From assembly GCF_030272615.1 (NCBI RefSeq), contig NC_081413.1, positions 605,806,709 through 605,866,708 on the forward strand: a DNA stretch of 60,000 nt, written 5' to 3'. Source of the stretch: Cryptomeria japonica (lineage: Eukaryota; Streptophyta; Pinopsida; Cupressales; Cupressaceae). Below the pieces are notes generated by a model. It was not told where the DNA came from. It did no database searches and was given only the letters and a program-made list of their open reading frames with translations. Positions within the stretch are counted from its first letter, which is position 1; every line of letters starts with the position of its first letter. Made by a program: the position numbers and the translations under genes. Shown here piece by piece: positions 32,792-45,228 of the stretch.

Positions 32792-33508
32792 ATGACCCAT
32801 TCTTATCAATCAATGGAATGGACCTTTGACAACCCACCCTCAAATCTATTTGCGGCATTTGCAAAAAATCAACAAGATATGGTGAACCATCTATTAAAAC
32901 TTCTTGTCATCTCTCTCCATAGAATCCTAAAATTTATTTCCTCTCATAGTAACAATCAACCCTCTCCAAACTATCTCTCTCATTTGATGGAGTGCAGGTA
33001 CTACCAAATAGGTATTTGTCAAATGTGCCTTCCTCAAGTGAGAAAAAATCGGGAAGAGAAGAGAAAAGTGAGACATTTAGTAGGTCTAAAAGAGGGAGAT
33101 CAACTATAGGTCAAAAGATTAGAAGAAAATTCCATAAATGCATGGAAATTTTTCTTGCTCAAGGGGCATCATGTTCTTATGATGATGAGAGAATAGGCGA
33201 CATCGAGGTTCCCTTGAGGTAAAAACATCTACAGAAACAATGGGTACCCAAGGAACATCCTCCAATAAACACTTTTTTTTGTGTTAACATGAGGATATAT
33301 CCCATAGCACCATCATCATTACATGGTTTGGGCCTATTTTACATGGACAACATAAAGGTTTGTTACAACAAAGTTGTTGAATTGATGGAGTATGTCGGAC
33401 CCTTTTGCAATTACAAAATTGGAATGTAGTCAGTTTGATAGACATGAAGTATGTATAGGTATGCACAGTCAGCAAATTATATACAACTAAAAGATAATGA
33501 TCAAAGTA

Positions 33509-33513
33509 AAAGA
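33509..33513 (+). repeat. Left target duplication of element E
   Basis: AAAGA immediately before the LTR, repeated at 42054-42058 directly after the other LTR. Confidence 0.9.
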
Positions 33514-36240
33514 TGTTGGGATTCTGTTTTCATTGATGTCAACCGGTATAGCATGACCAGTGTGGGAGATTGAAATGTAATGGTGGCATTGATGTCAGCC
33601 AAGTATTGCAGGTCACTAGTTCATAAGTTAGTGTTGAATTGTGTTGGTGACAAGTATTGAATACTGGTATGATAGGATGACTCGTAACGTAATGTGTTGG
33701 CATTGAGATGTTGCCAATCAGAAAGCATGTGTCTGGCAATTTAGTAAGGTGAGCTAATGACAAAGTGTAAAACTGGTATGCAAGTGAATATGAAACTTTA
33801 GGAGTCCCACTGGAAGACTAGGTCATCACAGGATGGTGACATGACCGACAGAGTTTGGACTACTGCAAGTTAGTAAATTAGACAAAGGGGATGTCTACTA
33901 GATTATGTGTAGGGGATGTACCTACTCACACAAGGAGGTCATATTAGTGCAACACTAGAAGTTGATGTGCATAATATGTTGATAATTGATTCTCTTTTGT
34001 CATTGGCCCATGGGAGACACGGATTCACTTCTACCAATAAGTGGTGCTTACTTGGCTTATCTCCTAACATACATGGAATGCATTATGACTCTCCAGGATA
34101 ATACAGAGCATGCCTCCATAGGATATATTTAGAGATGTGTAGTGGTTTAGCATGAGAAGACATGTTGTGCTACCAAGGTAGAAAAGGAAGAGTTAAGATG
34201 GTGAGTTTGCCTTCTAGGCAAACCGGTTGAGAAGAGAACTAGTCAAATAAAAATGAGGCTTTGTAGTTGCACACATGGAGTTACCGGTATGCAGATGGAA
34301 AGTGGTGTTGCCACAGATGCATAATGGATAGAGATAGTTGGCATGAAGATATCATGCACACTACCAGTATGAATGCAAAAACATGCAAATTGGTAAACAA
34401 GGAGAATACCAGCATATAAACAATTCAACAGAGAGACAAAGGTGAAGTGCCTTCAGTCTGATGAAGATGCACATGATGTGTCCTCTAAGAGTGCTACTAA
34501 AGACCCACATAACTGATGACCAGGCTAACAAGATCCACTAGCACAAGGAAGGAGAAGGCAAGAAGGTTAACTGGTAGGCAGAGAGGGACCGATAGTATGA
34601 AGCATACACTAGTTGTGTGATATTGGTCGGTGACCATGTTGGTTCGACATAGTGAGCTAAGGTAGATGTTTGGTAGGTGTGCACCAGTTGAGTGTTTGGT
34701 TGGTGATCTTGTCTGAACTGACATAGAGGTCTAAGCTAAGATGGATATCGACAAGGATGCCAGCTCGAGTTGAAGTAGAAATATTGCAAAGGTTGGTGAA
34801 GTGTTGTGACGGTGAGGTCGTTGCAAAGTTGGTCAACATTTAATGTTGACTATAATTGTTATGGGTCAAGATGTAGAGGGGATGCGGATCAAGGCAGGAC
34901 GTATCTAATTGGATCCATGGACTGCACTAATCGATGAAGTATGTTTGGATACAAATCAAAGTTGGTGAAGCAAATCATCAAACCATTTATGGCATTTGAT
35001 AGATGTAGGTCGATATATAGCGTCGTGTTTGCTAAAATTAGCAAATGTGTATTGGAAGCCGCAAGATTGGTGGAGCTTGATTGATTTGTTGCAGGTAATC
35101 GATCTCTGGAAGGAGATCTGATTGGATTCGATGTTCCTCATGATCAATGGAAGAAACCTTAAGGCACCAAGTTTGAATGTTTCTTTTGGCAGAAAAGTCT
35201 AATTAGAAATATGCAGGCCAAAGACAAAAAAATTTTGTTGCCTCAGAGAGAGATGCTGCCAAGTAATGCAAAAGGTCAAATAGAGATGTACACAAAAGAT
35301 TGATATCTATAGAGGATCATAGAGATCAAGAAGAAGGGAGACAACCAGCAACAAGGTTTAGCAGAGGCTTAACCAGTAAGGTTAATGCAACCAACAAGCA
35401 GCAAAAGAGGATTAGTGTAGAAGCGAACAGGTGGTGTTCAAGTCAGCTAGAGGATAGCTTAGAGTGAGGCAGTCATGAGTGGGTTGCAAAGAATATCCCA
35501 TAGGCACATACTAGAGTAGGGTGGAACTAGTAAGCTGAGTAATCGGTAGACAAGTGCAGAGTCTGTCAGATGAACAACTGGTAGAGCCTGAATTTCCAAT
35601 TTAGCAATAGTAGGAGAAGGTGAGAAGAGAGAGGAGGTGAGAAGAAGGAAGGAGAGGATAGAAAACTAGCAGAGAACATAATAGTGAAAAAGTGAAAGAA
35701 GGAAGAGGAAGAGACAACCAGTAAGGCAGAGGAAAAGTGAAACCGACAGGGTGAAGAATATGCAGTGGTTACAAGACACACTTGTAGCCGGATTATTACA
35801 TTTGTATTTGATAATGATTCTTTGTTGATCACTAAGTTGGTGCTTGGTGCAAGGGTTGTAGCTCCTTTAGGTTGGTGCCCATAAACAACAGGGGTTGTAG
35901 CTCCTTTGGGTTGGTGCCCATAAACTGCAGGAGTGGTACTCCTTGAGTTGGTTCCCCAAATGTTGTAACTAAAGTGTTTCATTGTGAGGCTGGATTGGAG
36001 CAGTAGACTCCAATAGAATTTATCACAGAGGTTTTTCCCATCTTGGGTTTTCCTCGTATATACTTGTGTTATGGGATGTGCCCTTGTGTATGCTTCCAAT
36101 GCATTGTCTTGATTTATCTTACGAGTAGACCCACTAGGTAATAGGATGACAACCGATACACACATAGCGTAGATAAAGGGAAAAGTTTGTAAACCACTAA
36201 TTTTCCCCCCCTCCCTCTCAGTGGCACATTATGTCTAACA
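33514..36240 (+). repeat. 5' LTR of element E (2727 bp)
   Basis: Starts TGTTGGGATTCTG and ends ATGTCTAACA next to the primer-binding site. It matches 39305-42053. A block of about 40 bp (GGGTTGTAGCTCCTTT and GGTTGGTGCCCATAAAC) is repeated two to three times at 35852-35960. The C-run/CTCTCAG block lies at 36202-36221. Open frames within it (for example 35566-36165 minus) are not genes. Confidence 0.9.
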
Positions 36241-36242
36241 AT

Positions 36243-36254
36243 TGGTATCAGAGC
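36243..36254 (+). promoter_or_regulatory. Primer-binding site of element E
   Basis: TGGTATCAGAGC, two bases after the LTR end. Perfect complement of the initiator methionine tRNA 3' end as used by the other copia elements here. Confidence 0.9.
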
Positions 36255-36313
36255 ATACATTCCTGGTTGATAAGCTTTCTCCAGCTTGGGTAGATTTTGG
36301 CTATTTAGACATA

Positions 36314-38210
36314 ATGGTTTGTTTAGTGTCAATCTGAGCTCTAGTATTTCGTGGGTCAAATTATATCATATGGAGTCGTAGAATGTAACTCTACTTGTCC
36401 TCCATAGGGTTTGATGTATCGATGTTAGTAGTAAATGGATGCCCTTGTAAAGTCTATCCTCCCACCAATTCAGATGCAGAAAGAAGAAACCAGTGCAATG
36501 AAGAAGCAATGAAGGCTATACTCTATGGGTTTACAGATGATGTTTCCTCACAGGTGGATAGATGCAGATCGGCAAAAATCTTATGGGATAGATTGAAGAA
36601 GTTATATGGAAATGATCCCACTACTATAGAACTAGTTTGTGGAAACAAGAAAAGGAATGAAGCACGTGTGTCTACAGATGATGAAGGTAAATTTGTTAGC
36701 AGCAGCAAAAATGATGAAGAGGAAACTCACCTTTTTATGGCTCAAGAATTAGAAGATGAGAGGCACACATCATAGTGTAATCATGCAGATCACTTTTACT
36801 GGCAAGATGTATTTGAGAGTGATGATGAAGATAAATTTGAATTTGATCTTGAATGTGAACCAGTAAGTGCACTAGATGAGTTGCAAAATGTTAGAAAATA
36901 ATTTAAGAGGTACAGAGATTTAGTTCATGAAGAATGCAGTCGGTTGAGAATATGCCTTAAAGAATCAAATAGTAATATCTAAATATTAACAACTCAACTA
37001 GAAGAGGAAAAAGGATTAACTGGTGAGTTGAAATTAGTCTTTGTTGCTAAGGAGAGAAGATGTGAAGATCTCTAGCTATAAGTGGAGACAAAGGACAATG
37101 AATGTCAGGACCTAAAAGGAGAAATGGAGAGCATCAGGAAAGACCTTGAGAAGTGTCAAAACAAGCTTAAGGTAAGGATCCAGTATGATGGTAGCACTGA
37201 TGTCTTGGACAAAATGTTGAGTAAACAAAAACACACCAAGGATACCGAAGGATTAGGATATGTTGTTGGTGAATGCTCCACAAGTGAGGATGTCTCTCAC
37301 AAGGATATTTAGTTTGTCTCCTCTAATGGAGTTAACAAGGGTCAGACCTTCATAGTACGAAGTGAACCAAGAAAGAAGGTTGACCTAGCTACAACCAGTG
37401 AGGACTTGAGGCTAAAAATGAAGATAGTGTAGCAAGAAGAAACAATGCATATCCTAAAGGAAAGAGAAAGTTGAGAGAAGATGGGCTCACCAAAAACAAG
37501 AATGCAAGAAATCAGCCTAAGAGATTCCCCACTGATGGAATACAAAGAGATGTAGCACCCAGAGAAGTAAAAGTGGAGAAGCCAAACCAGTTAGATCACC
37601 TCATGTTTGGAAAAATGAATTTGTAAGTAATATGTCTTCATTCTCTGGTTATGGTTTTGCTTGTAAAGGATATGGGCATAGAGTAGAGGAATGCAAAAAG
37701 ATGTCTATGAATAGAAAAAGTGTTCTTCCTAGGAATAGCAATTTAATTTATAGAAGATGTAATACATTTGAGTATAGAACATCAGAATGTAGAAACTTGC
37801 ATAATCCCACTCCCGGTTATGCTAATTGGAGTCCATTTGTTGCCTCAAGAAATATAAATTATATATGTTATAAATGCAATGGATCTGGCCATAGAAATAA
37901 TGTGTGCAGGAATAAGATGTTTCATGCACATGGGAGTCGGTATAACAGCTATGCCGAAAGGATAAATGCTCCTGCAAGATCAAGATATCAGTTGAAACTA
38001 GTAGCAGACTACAATGGCATGACCCTAAGAAGAAGATCAAACCGGTTTGATAGAAGGTCTTCCAATCATCCAGTTGGTATAAGTGCAGTATGTTTCTATG
38101 GCAATGTATCCTGTCATACTATAGAATCTGGTAATGCAAAGACCTATCAGCAGAAGAAGATGAGACCTACTCCAAAGGCTGAAAATGAGAAGAGGAGGGA
38201 GTCCAAGTAG
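36314..38210 (+). pseudogene. Element E gag
   Basis: ATG 36314 opens a frame with early stops, then FRGSNYIIWSRRM, LSSIGFDVSMLVVNGC and NEEAMKAILYGF, typical of the start of plant copia gag. 36395-36775 is open and continues with ILWDRLKKLYGND. A Lys/Glu-rich, probably coiled-coil middle (36900-37310) has a few stops. 37632-38210 carries three zinc-knuckle copies: ACKGYGHRVEEC (first Cys lost), CNTFEYRTSEC (His replaced by Tyr) and an intact CYKCNGSGHRNNVC. No pol follows. Gag would package element RNA. Confidence 0.78.
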
Positions 38211-39304
38211 GTATGGAGGAAAAAGGAAGAGAACATGACCATGGATTGGTACTATGCACTCAATGCACAGGTGATATCTACTAAAGTTTAAAGGAGATGC
38301 AGATCCTTAGGGGGAGCTATATGTTGATCAAATCATTCACCCCCCATATGTTGATAAGGACAAAGGAAAGGATGGGCAGTCACCAACATGATGAAAAAGC
38401 TAAGATAAAAGAATGTGTGCAATTGATATCTTGGCTACACATTCAGATGGGTGAGATGGATCACTACTACAAGTGTCAAAGTTATGTGTATCACCAAAAG
38501 AAGAGTTAGTGGACAAAGTATACTGGCAGAGATATTGAAGTGTTATAGCAAACTGGCGGGTGGAGTATGTTACCAGTAGAGACAGTTATCAGAATTGAAT
38601 AATATGTGGGTCAATATGTTCTGGTTGTGTTGTAGTGGCTCCGGTGACCTAGACAGATGCATTTATGTCTCTAATGATATCAAAATTTGTCCTAAATGAC
38701 AGTGTGTTAGACCTGTAGCTAATCCCAGGTGTATGAGACATCATGATGTCAACAGGTGTGAGAGTTAACATGGAGTCAATGTGACTTGGCATTGTGGTCA
38801 GGTATGTTTATGTCACAAAGATGGGATGGATGTCATGGAAGTGAAAGACCATCAACATGTATAAATGCTCACTTCCACGAGTACAAAGTGCAGTTTGGGG
38901 TACTAGTTTAGGACTTGATAGAAAATGAAGACTAGAAGGCTATGATTCAGGGGGATTTCACAATCATATCTTATGATTGATACCTGATACACTTGACATA
39001 GGAGGAAATCAAGCGTCACTATTACTGCACCGTGGACTGGTATACAGGTAGATGTGAGTTACCTGTACTAGGGGAGAATATGTCTAACTATTTGGTGTTT
39101 GTTCTCTGGTTCATGTGTTGCTAGTTGAGAGGTTGCAAAGCATAGTGGTAAAAAGAAAACAAGCAACCAATACAAAAGGGGGAAGAGAGATCTTGTAGTA
39201 TACCGATTGTCAAGACCCTTTGCCATTGTTGTCAAAGGGGGAGAAAGGATCTGTAGTATACCGGATACTACATGTGTGTTGAGATAAATGCTAAAGGGGG
39301 AGAC
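38211..39304 (+). other. Element E 3' non-coding region with repeated purine tracts
   Basis: No recognisable coding after gag. G-rich PPT-like tracts occur at 38308, 39177, 39234 and finally AAAGGGGGAGA (39293-39303) before the LTR. Confidence 0.65.
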
Positions 39305-42053
39305 TGTGTTGTCATTGATGTCAACTGGTCTAGCATGAAATGACTAGTGTGGGAGATTCAAACGTATTTGTGACACTGATGTCAGCCAAGTATTGCAGGT
39401 CACTAGTACACAAGTTAGTGTTGACTTGTGTTGATGACAAGTATTGAAGACTGGTATGGCATGATGGTTGGTAAAGTAATGTGTTGGCATTGAGATGTTG
39501 ACAACTAGTAAGCATGTGTCTACAATTTAGTAGGGTGAGCTAATGATAAAGTGAAAAACTGGTATGCAAGTGAATGTGAAACTATAGGACTCCCATCGGA
39601 AGACTAGGTCATCATAGGATGGTGACATGACCGACAGAATTTGCACTGTTGCAAGTTAGTAAAGTAGACAAAGGGGATGTCTACCAAATTATGTGTAGCA
39701 GATGTAGTTTCTCACAGAAGCAGGTCATATTAGTACAACACTGGAAGCTGATGTACATAATATGTTGATAATTGATTCTCTTCTGTCATTGGTCCATAGG
39801 AAACAAGGATTCACTTCTACCGGTAAGTGGTAATTACTTGGCTTATCTCCTAACATACATGGAATGCATTATGACTCTCTAGGATAAGATAGAGCAAGTA
39901 AAGGTAGGTAATTGGATGCATAGACCAGATGACTAATGTAGAAGATGAGGATGCCTCCATAGGATATGTTCAGAGATATGCACCAGTTCAACATGAGAAG
40001 ACATGTTTTTCTACCAAGGCAGAAAAGGAAGAGTTAAGATGGTGAGTTTGCCTTCTTGGCAAATCGGTTGAGAAGAGAACCAGTCAAATGAAAATGAGGC
40101 TCTGTAGCTGCACACATGGAGTTACCAGTATGTAGATGGAAAGTGGTGTTGCCATATATGCATAATGTATGGAGATAGTTGGCATGAAGATATCATGCAC
40201 ACTACTGGTATTAAGGTTTAATCATGCAAATTGGTAAACAAGCAGAATATTGGCATACAACCAAGTGGATAGAGAGACAAAGGTGAAGTTCCCTTGGTCT
40301 GATGAAGATGCAAATGATGTATACTCCAAGAGTGTTGTTTAAGACCGGCATGACTGATGACAAGGAAGGAGAAGGCAAGAAATTTAACTGATAGGCAAAC
40401 AGGGACTAGTAGTATGAAGCATACACCTGTTGTGTGATATTGGTCAGTGACCATGTTGATTCGACATAGTGAACTAAGGTAGATGTCTGGTAGGTGTGCA
40501 CCAGTTGAGTGTTTGGTCAGTGATCCTATTTGAACAGACACAGAGGTCTAAGCTGAGATGGATACCAAGAAGGATGCCATGTGGACTTGAAGGGTCAAGC
40601 TTACAGAGGTCGGTGAAGTGTCATGATGATGAGGTTGTTGTAGAGTTGGTTGACAGTTAATCTTGACTGTGACTATTATGGATTGATTTGCAGAGGGGTT
40701 GTGGCTCAAGGAAAGACATTTCTGATTGGATCCATGGACTACATTGATCGATGCAAGATATCTAGATACAGATCAAAATTGGTGAAGTAAATAATCGAAC
40801 CATTTACGACATTTGACAGATATAGGTCGATATATAAGAGTGTGTTTGTTAAACTTAGCAAATGTCTATTAGAAGTCGTGAGATTGGAAGATCTTTATTG
40901 ATTTATTGCAGGTGATTGATCTCTAGAAGGACATCTGATTGGATTCGATGTACCTGATGATCAGTGGAATAAACCCTAAGGCACCAAGTTTGAATGTTGC
41001 TTTTGGCGGGAAAGTCTGATTAGAAATATGTAGGCCGAAGATAGAATTTGTTGTTGCCTCAGAGAGAGATGTTGCCAAGTAATGCAAAAGGCTGAATAAA
41101 GAAGTAGACAAAAGAGTGATATTTGTAAAGGATCATAGAGATCGAGTAGAAGGGAGACAACAGCAATAGGGTTTACTAGAGGCTTAACCAGTAAAGTTAA
41201 TGCAACCAACAAGAAGCAAAGGAGGATCAGTGCAAAAGTTAATAGGTGGTGTTCAAGCCATCCAGGGGATAGATTAGAGTGAGGCATTCATGAGTGGGTT
41301 GTAGAGAAGATCCCACATATGCATAACAGAGTAGGGTGGAACCAATAAGCTGAGTAACCGGTAGTCAAGAGCATAGTATGTCAGATGAACAACCAGTAGA
41401 GCCCAAGTCACCAAGTGAGCAGCAGCAAGAGAAGGTGAGCAGAGAGAGGAGGTGAGAAGAAGAAAGGAGAGGATAGAAAACTAGCAGCAAACCAAATAGA
41501 GATAAAGTGAAAGAAGGAAGAGGAGGAGACAACCGATAAGGCAGAGGAGAAGTGAAACTGGCAGGGTGGAGAATATGCAATGGTTACAAGACACACTTGT
41601 AGTTGGATTATTACATTTTTATTTGATAATGATTCTTTGTAGATCACTGAGTTGGTGCTTGGTGCAGGGGTTGTAGCTCCTTTGGGTTGGTGCCCATAAA
41701 CAACAAGGTTTGTATCTCCTTTGGGTTGGTGCCCATAAACTGTAGGAGTGGTACTCCTTAGGTTGGTGCCCCAAATGTTGTAACCAAAGTGTTTCATTGT
41801 GTGGTAGGATTGGAGCAGTAGACTCTAGTAGCATTTCTCACCAAGGTTTTTCCCATCTTGGGTTTTCCTTGTATATACTAGTGTTATGGGATGTGCCCTT
41901 TTGTATGCTTGCATTGCATTGTCTTAATTTATCTTACAAGTAGACCCACTAGGTAATAGAATGATAACCGATATTCACACATAGGGTAGATAAAGGGAAA
42001 AGTTTGTAAACCACTAATTCACCCCCACTCTCAATGGCACATTTTGTCTAACA
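39305..42053 (+). repeat. 3' LTR of element E (2749 bp)
   Basis: Starts TGTGTTGTCATTGATG and ends TTTTGTCTAACA. It carries an extra block of about 54 bp at 39895-39948 that the 5' LTR lacks, and the same 40-bp tandem units at 41667-41780. The C-run block is shortened (42020-42033). Confidence 0.9.
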
Positions 42054-42058
42054 AAAGA
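42054..42058 (+). repeat. Right target duplication of element E
   Basis: AAAGA, identical to 33509-33513. Removing E and one copy restores the phase of the SET-like frame across the junction. Confidence 0.9.
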
Positions 42059-44427
42059 GTGGCTATATACATTGATGGAAGGCCAAAAGCAATAGGAATA
42101 TTGTAGGTTTAATAAATAGTGCACAACCTGAGTCAACTAATAGGCAACCCAATTGCATATTCGAGGCACGCGAGGGAAACCGTGTATTCATATGTGCGAG
42201 AAAATCAATAAGTATAGGGGAAGAGTTTTTAATCGATTACAATTCAAATCGCATAGATACAAACAAAGTTACTAGCATGGGGGTGATAAGTACTTATATA
42301 TAACATTTAAACCAATCTCCAATTAATGACTCCAATATACCATTTTTATATTTAATTTTTGTCACAACGCAACATTGATCTGACACATAGCATAGATTGG
42401 GATGTAGCTCCGGGCACTTCTACCGAGCAGGTAAACCTCATTGTAATTGTACAAATTAGATACAAGAAAAATATTATATTGTTATGTTCTTTTCTTTAGG
42501 GTTTTGGATTAATTTTGATAATATTACTAATATTCTTGTCATACACGGATGTTCAGGGAAAGGCACTTGCAGTAGCTGAGAACATCAATATAGAGGTGGA
42601 GTCACTATTATGCGATGATGACATCGCATATTCCACAAGCCCTGTTGAAATGATAAGAAAGACACAAAAAAATTAATAAAGAAATTCTTAAATTGTTATT
42701 CATAGTCCGTCAAACTAATGAGATACAAGAGAGGGTGAAACAATTGATTGAGAGAGCACAAAACTTGCAAGTAAGCAGTCATGAAATCTTTAATTATAAC
42801 ATAAATTTATTCATGGTTTATAATTTATACTCTTTTATGTCATGAACTAAAATATGTACGTGCTGTTTTTACAGGAATTTTTGTGTCCTCATGAAGTCAG
42901 TGGCCATGATCAGGGTACTCCAAGTAGTTCAGGTGATGACCATGTTTTATGCATACACCAACTCATATTTTTACATGTTCATGTCCTTTCCTTAATGTGT
43001 TATTGTTCATATATTTAATGTATTAATCTGCAAGTGTTGTCCATGTTCCTATGCATACACCACCTCATTCGACCCCATCATACAGACCTATATTGCTGAC
43101 TACAATGATGGCAATACGCAGCATGCAGGCATCAAGTACTGCACTAACCTGTCCAATGGGACATGTACCTAGGGATGCAAAGGCCACTAGTGGTGATATT
43201 TTAGCATCATTTCCTGGTTCTTCCCATATTACTAGTATAGGAACATTGTTGGTCACATTTGTGGTGACCGATGATCTTGTTACCATAAACTTAGAGAAGG
43301 TTCCAAGTACTTTAAAACTATTATTATATATAGTCCAATTGTAATTTACTTATTGATCACTTGTTTTGGACAAATGATCCCATGATTTTTTTGCAAGCAA
43401 TGAATATTTTTATAAATATCTAAATGATATTATATTGGAGATCTTTGGGCCCACCATAAGTACATGGTGGAATGCCCAAACTCAATAATTAAAAGATTAA
43501 CTCATAAACCGTTTGGCTGTGTTGTTCAGAAATGACACATTCAACAAAACCAAGGTCCTTCAAAAGTTGGCACATATCTAAACTATGTGAGGGACCAATA
43601 TAGGATACATTTATAGAAGAACGAAAAGTACGAGCGTACGCCCATGATTCCAAAGAGGGAGTGGAAGGACCTAGTTTTGGATGGAAAGGAGAAAGTTGAG
43701 AAGAGAAAAGGACATACACCATCGAGCGAAGGAAGGTATGTGATACTATTAACAATGTAATTATGTACTAATTACTCTTTATATTTACATAATTCAACAT
43801 ATTTCAAACTTTTCATAGGTTGCCTGACACATCAAAGGCAACTAAGGCAAGACTAGAAAAGCATGAGCAACACATACTTGGCTCTAGTGGTTATATGAAA
43901 GTTGTCACATGAATTGTAAGTATCAATAAATGAAATATTGCATCGAAATAATAAATTACAAACTAACTTTTTTTAATCAAACAATAGAAGAAAAATTCAA
44001 TAGAGCATCCATAGAAAATGACATGAAAATTGCCTTCTAGCAAGGCTATGGAGCCATGGCTGAATGCCTAAGAGAATTGATTTGGCAAACACAAGATTCT
44101 GATGTATCAGTCACATAGGTAAATAAGCTAAATGAAAATTATTTAAAATTAAATACTTGAGAAATAATCTATTCGATGTTAATTTCCAAAATAAAGTGAC
44201 TATATTTGTTTTAAATAAGCAAGCAATGATAACAATGCGCATGACATTGGAATGCAGCCTACTAAGTGTGGAACACAACCTGCACATGATGAAGATCATG
44301 GTGTGCATCCCGGTACTAAAGGTATTCATGTGCTATAAAAAAAAAATTATGTAAGTATTAATACAATTAAACATCTTTAATTGAAATTGGTGTAGTAATT
44401 AATGTAACTTTTTTTGTTTTTATTTTA

Positions 44428-44664
44428 GAGCATGTAGAGCATGGTGAACAAGTGGAGCATGATCAGGGTTGCAACATCAGGAATGTGATGTGCCCCCATC
44501 AGGTAAAGAGGACCAATGTTATTCCTTTAAATGAATTTAATTACAATTGGTGTATTGATTAATGTAACCTTTTGTGTTTTAACTCCAGAGGATTTAGAGG
44601 GTGTTCAACATGTTGAAGATGAGGCTAGACAAAATGATCAGGAAGATGATGTGGCCCCATCAGG
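44428..44664 (+). repeat. Tandem duplicated exon-like module
   Basis: 44428-44503 and 44589-44664 share a plan: GAGGGTGTTCAACATGTTGA-like start, AATGATCAGGAAGATGATGT-like middle and CCCCATCAGGTAAAGAG end, including the splice donor. The intervening intron-like sequence ends in TTTTAACTCCAG. Confidence 0.65.
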
Positions 44665-45228
44665 TAAAGAGAACCCCTATAATGTTCTTTTAATTAATGA
44701 AATACTTATAAAAATAATAAAAAAATCTTATGAATTTAACTCATTTCTTTGTTATTGCAGCAGACCCCCCTTTGCCTAGGCATCCTTGTCATGAGTACAG
44801 GACTAGGCATACATTAAGATCATGAGCAGAGGGCACAACAACTGAAGAGGGGAAAAATGATGAAGAAAATGATGCTCCACTTTATCTTTACCTAGCTTCA
44901 AAAAAATAAATGATTATAATCATATTATTTATTAATGAATGAATTTTATGTGTTAATGAATGTAATTATGTGTTAATGAATGATAATAAATGATGTGTTA
45001 ATGAATATTAATGAATGTTACATGTTAATGAATGTTAATGAATGTTATGTGTTAATTAATGTTATATTTTATTAATGGATGAAAGAATGATTGAATGTTA
45101 TATGTTAACAGGGAATTTACAGTGATGTTAGGGGGGGAGGGGCCAAATGAGCTTCCACCTTCACGTGGTTGGCCATGTTAAGTAGAGAATATTAAACTAT
45201 TCTTGAAACAAAGAGAATCTCAATCGGG

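Larger units (their letters stand above)
33514..42053 (+). mobile_element. Gag-only LTR retrotransposon E (non-autonomous copia type)
   Basis: An 8.5-kb element with LTRs of about 2.7 kb, a perfect primer-binding site, a gag frame and a polypurine tract. No protease, integrase or reverse transcriptase is present in the 3.06-kb interior. The 5-bp target duplication AAAGA is exact. Such elements are mobilised by enzymes from related complete elements. The gag resembles SIRE-type copia gag (FRGSNYIIWSRRM). E sits inside the SET-like frame. Confidence 0.9.
32792..42302 (+). pseudogene. SET-methyltransferase-like reading frame, split by element E
   Basis: One frame (32992-33429, with a single TAA at 33220) reads into MRIYPIAPSSLHGLGLFYMD and VVELMEYVGP. 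After several breaks near 33430-33465, it continues YAQSANYIQLKDNDQSKR up to the E insertion at 33513. Beyond E it resumes in phase with VAIYIDGRPKAIG, shifts by one base near 42096, then stays open through NIVGLINSAQ, NRQPNCIFEAREGNRVF and GEEFLIDYNSNRIDTN to 42302. HGxGLF, EYVGP, the PNC region and GEExxxDY in this order are the SET-domain pattern of lysine methyltransferases. The NHS motif is altered (INSAQ, lacking His). A splice donor may lie near 42290. The start is unclear; 32792-33109 in another frame may be an upstream part. Function and origin are not known. Confidence 0.6.

Noticed and set aside
35566-36165. 199-codon minus-strand frame, with a partial counterpart at 41408-41797
   Set aside because: Lies inside the E LTRs, is low in complexity and includes the 40-bp tandem units; the frame is not kept between the two LTRs.
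36314-38210. A host CCHC zinc-finger protein gene
   Set aside because: It lies between two LTRs, follows a tRNA primer-binding site, and its N-terminal motif is that of plant copia gag.
43051-43344. 97-codon frame as an independent gene
   Set aside because: Low complexity, with no motif and no conserved start; best taken as one exon-like piece of the second CACTA gene.
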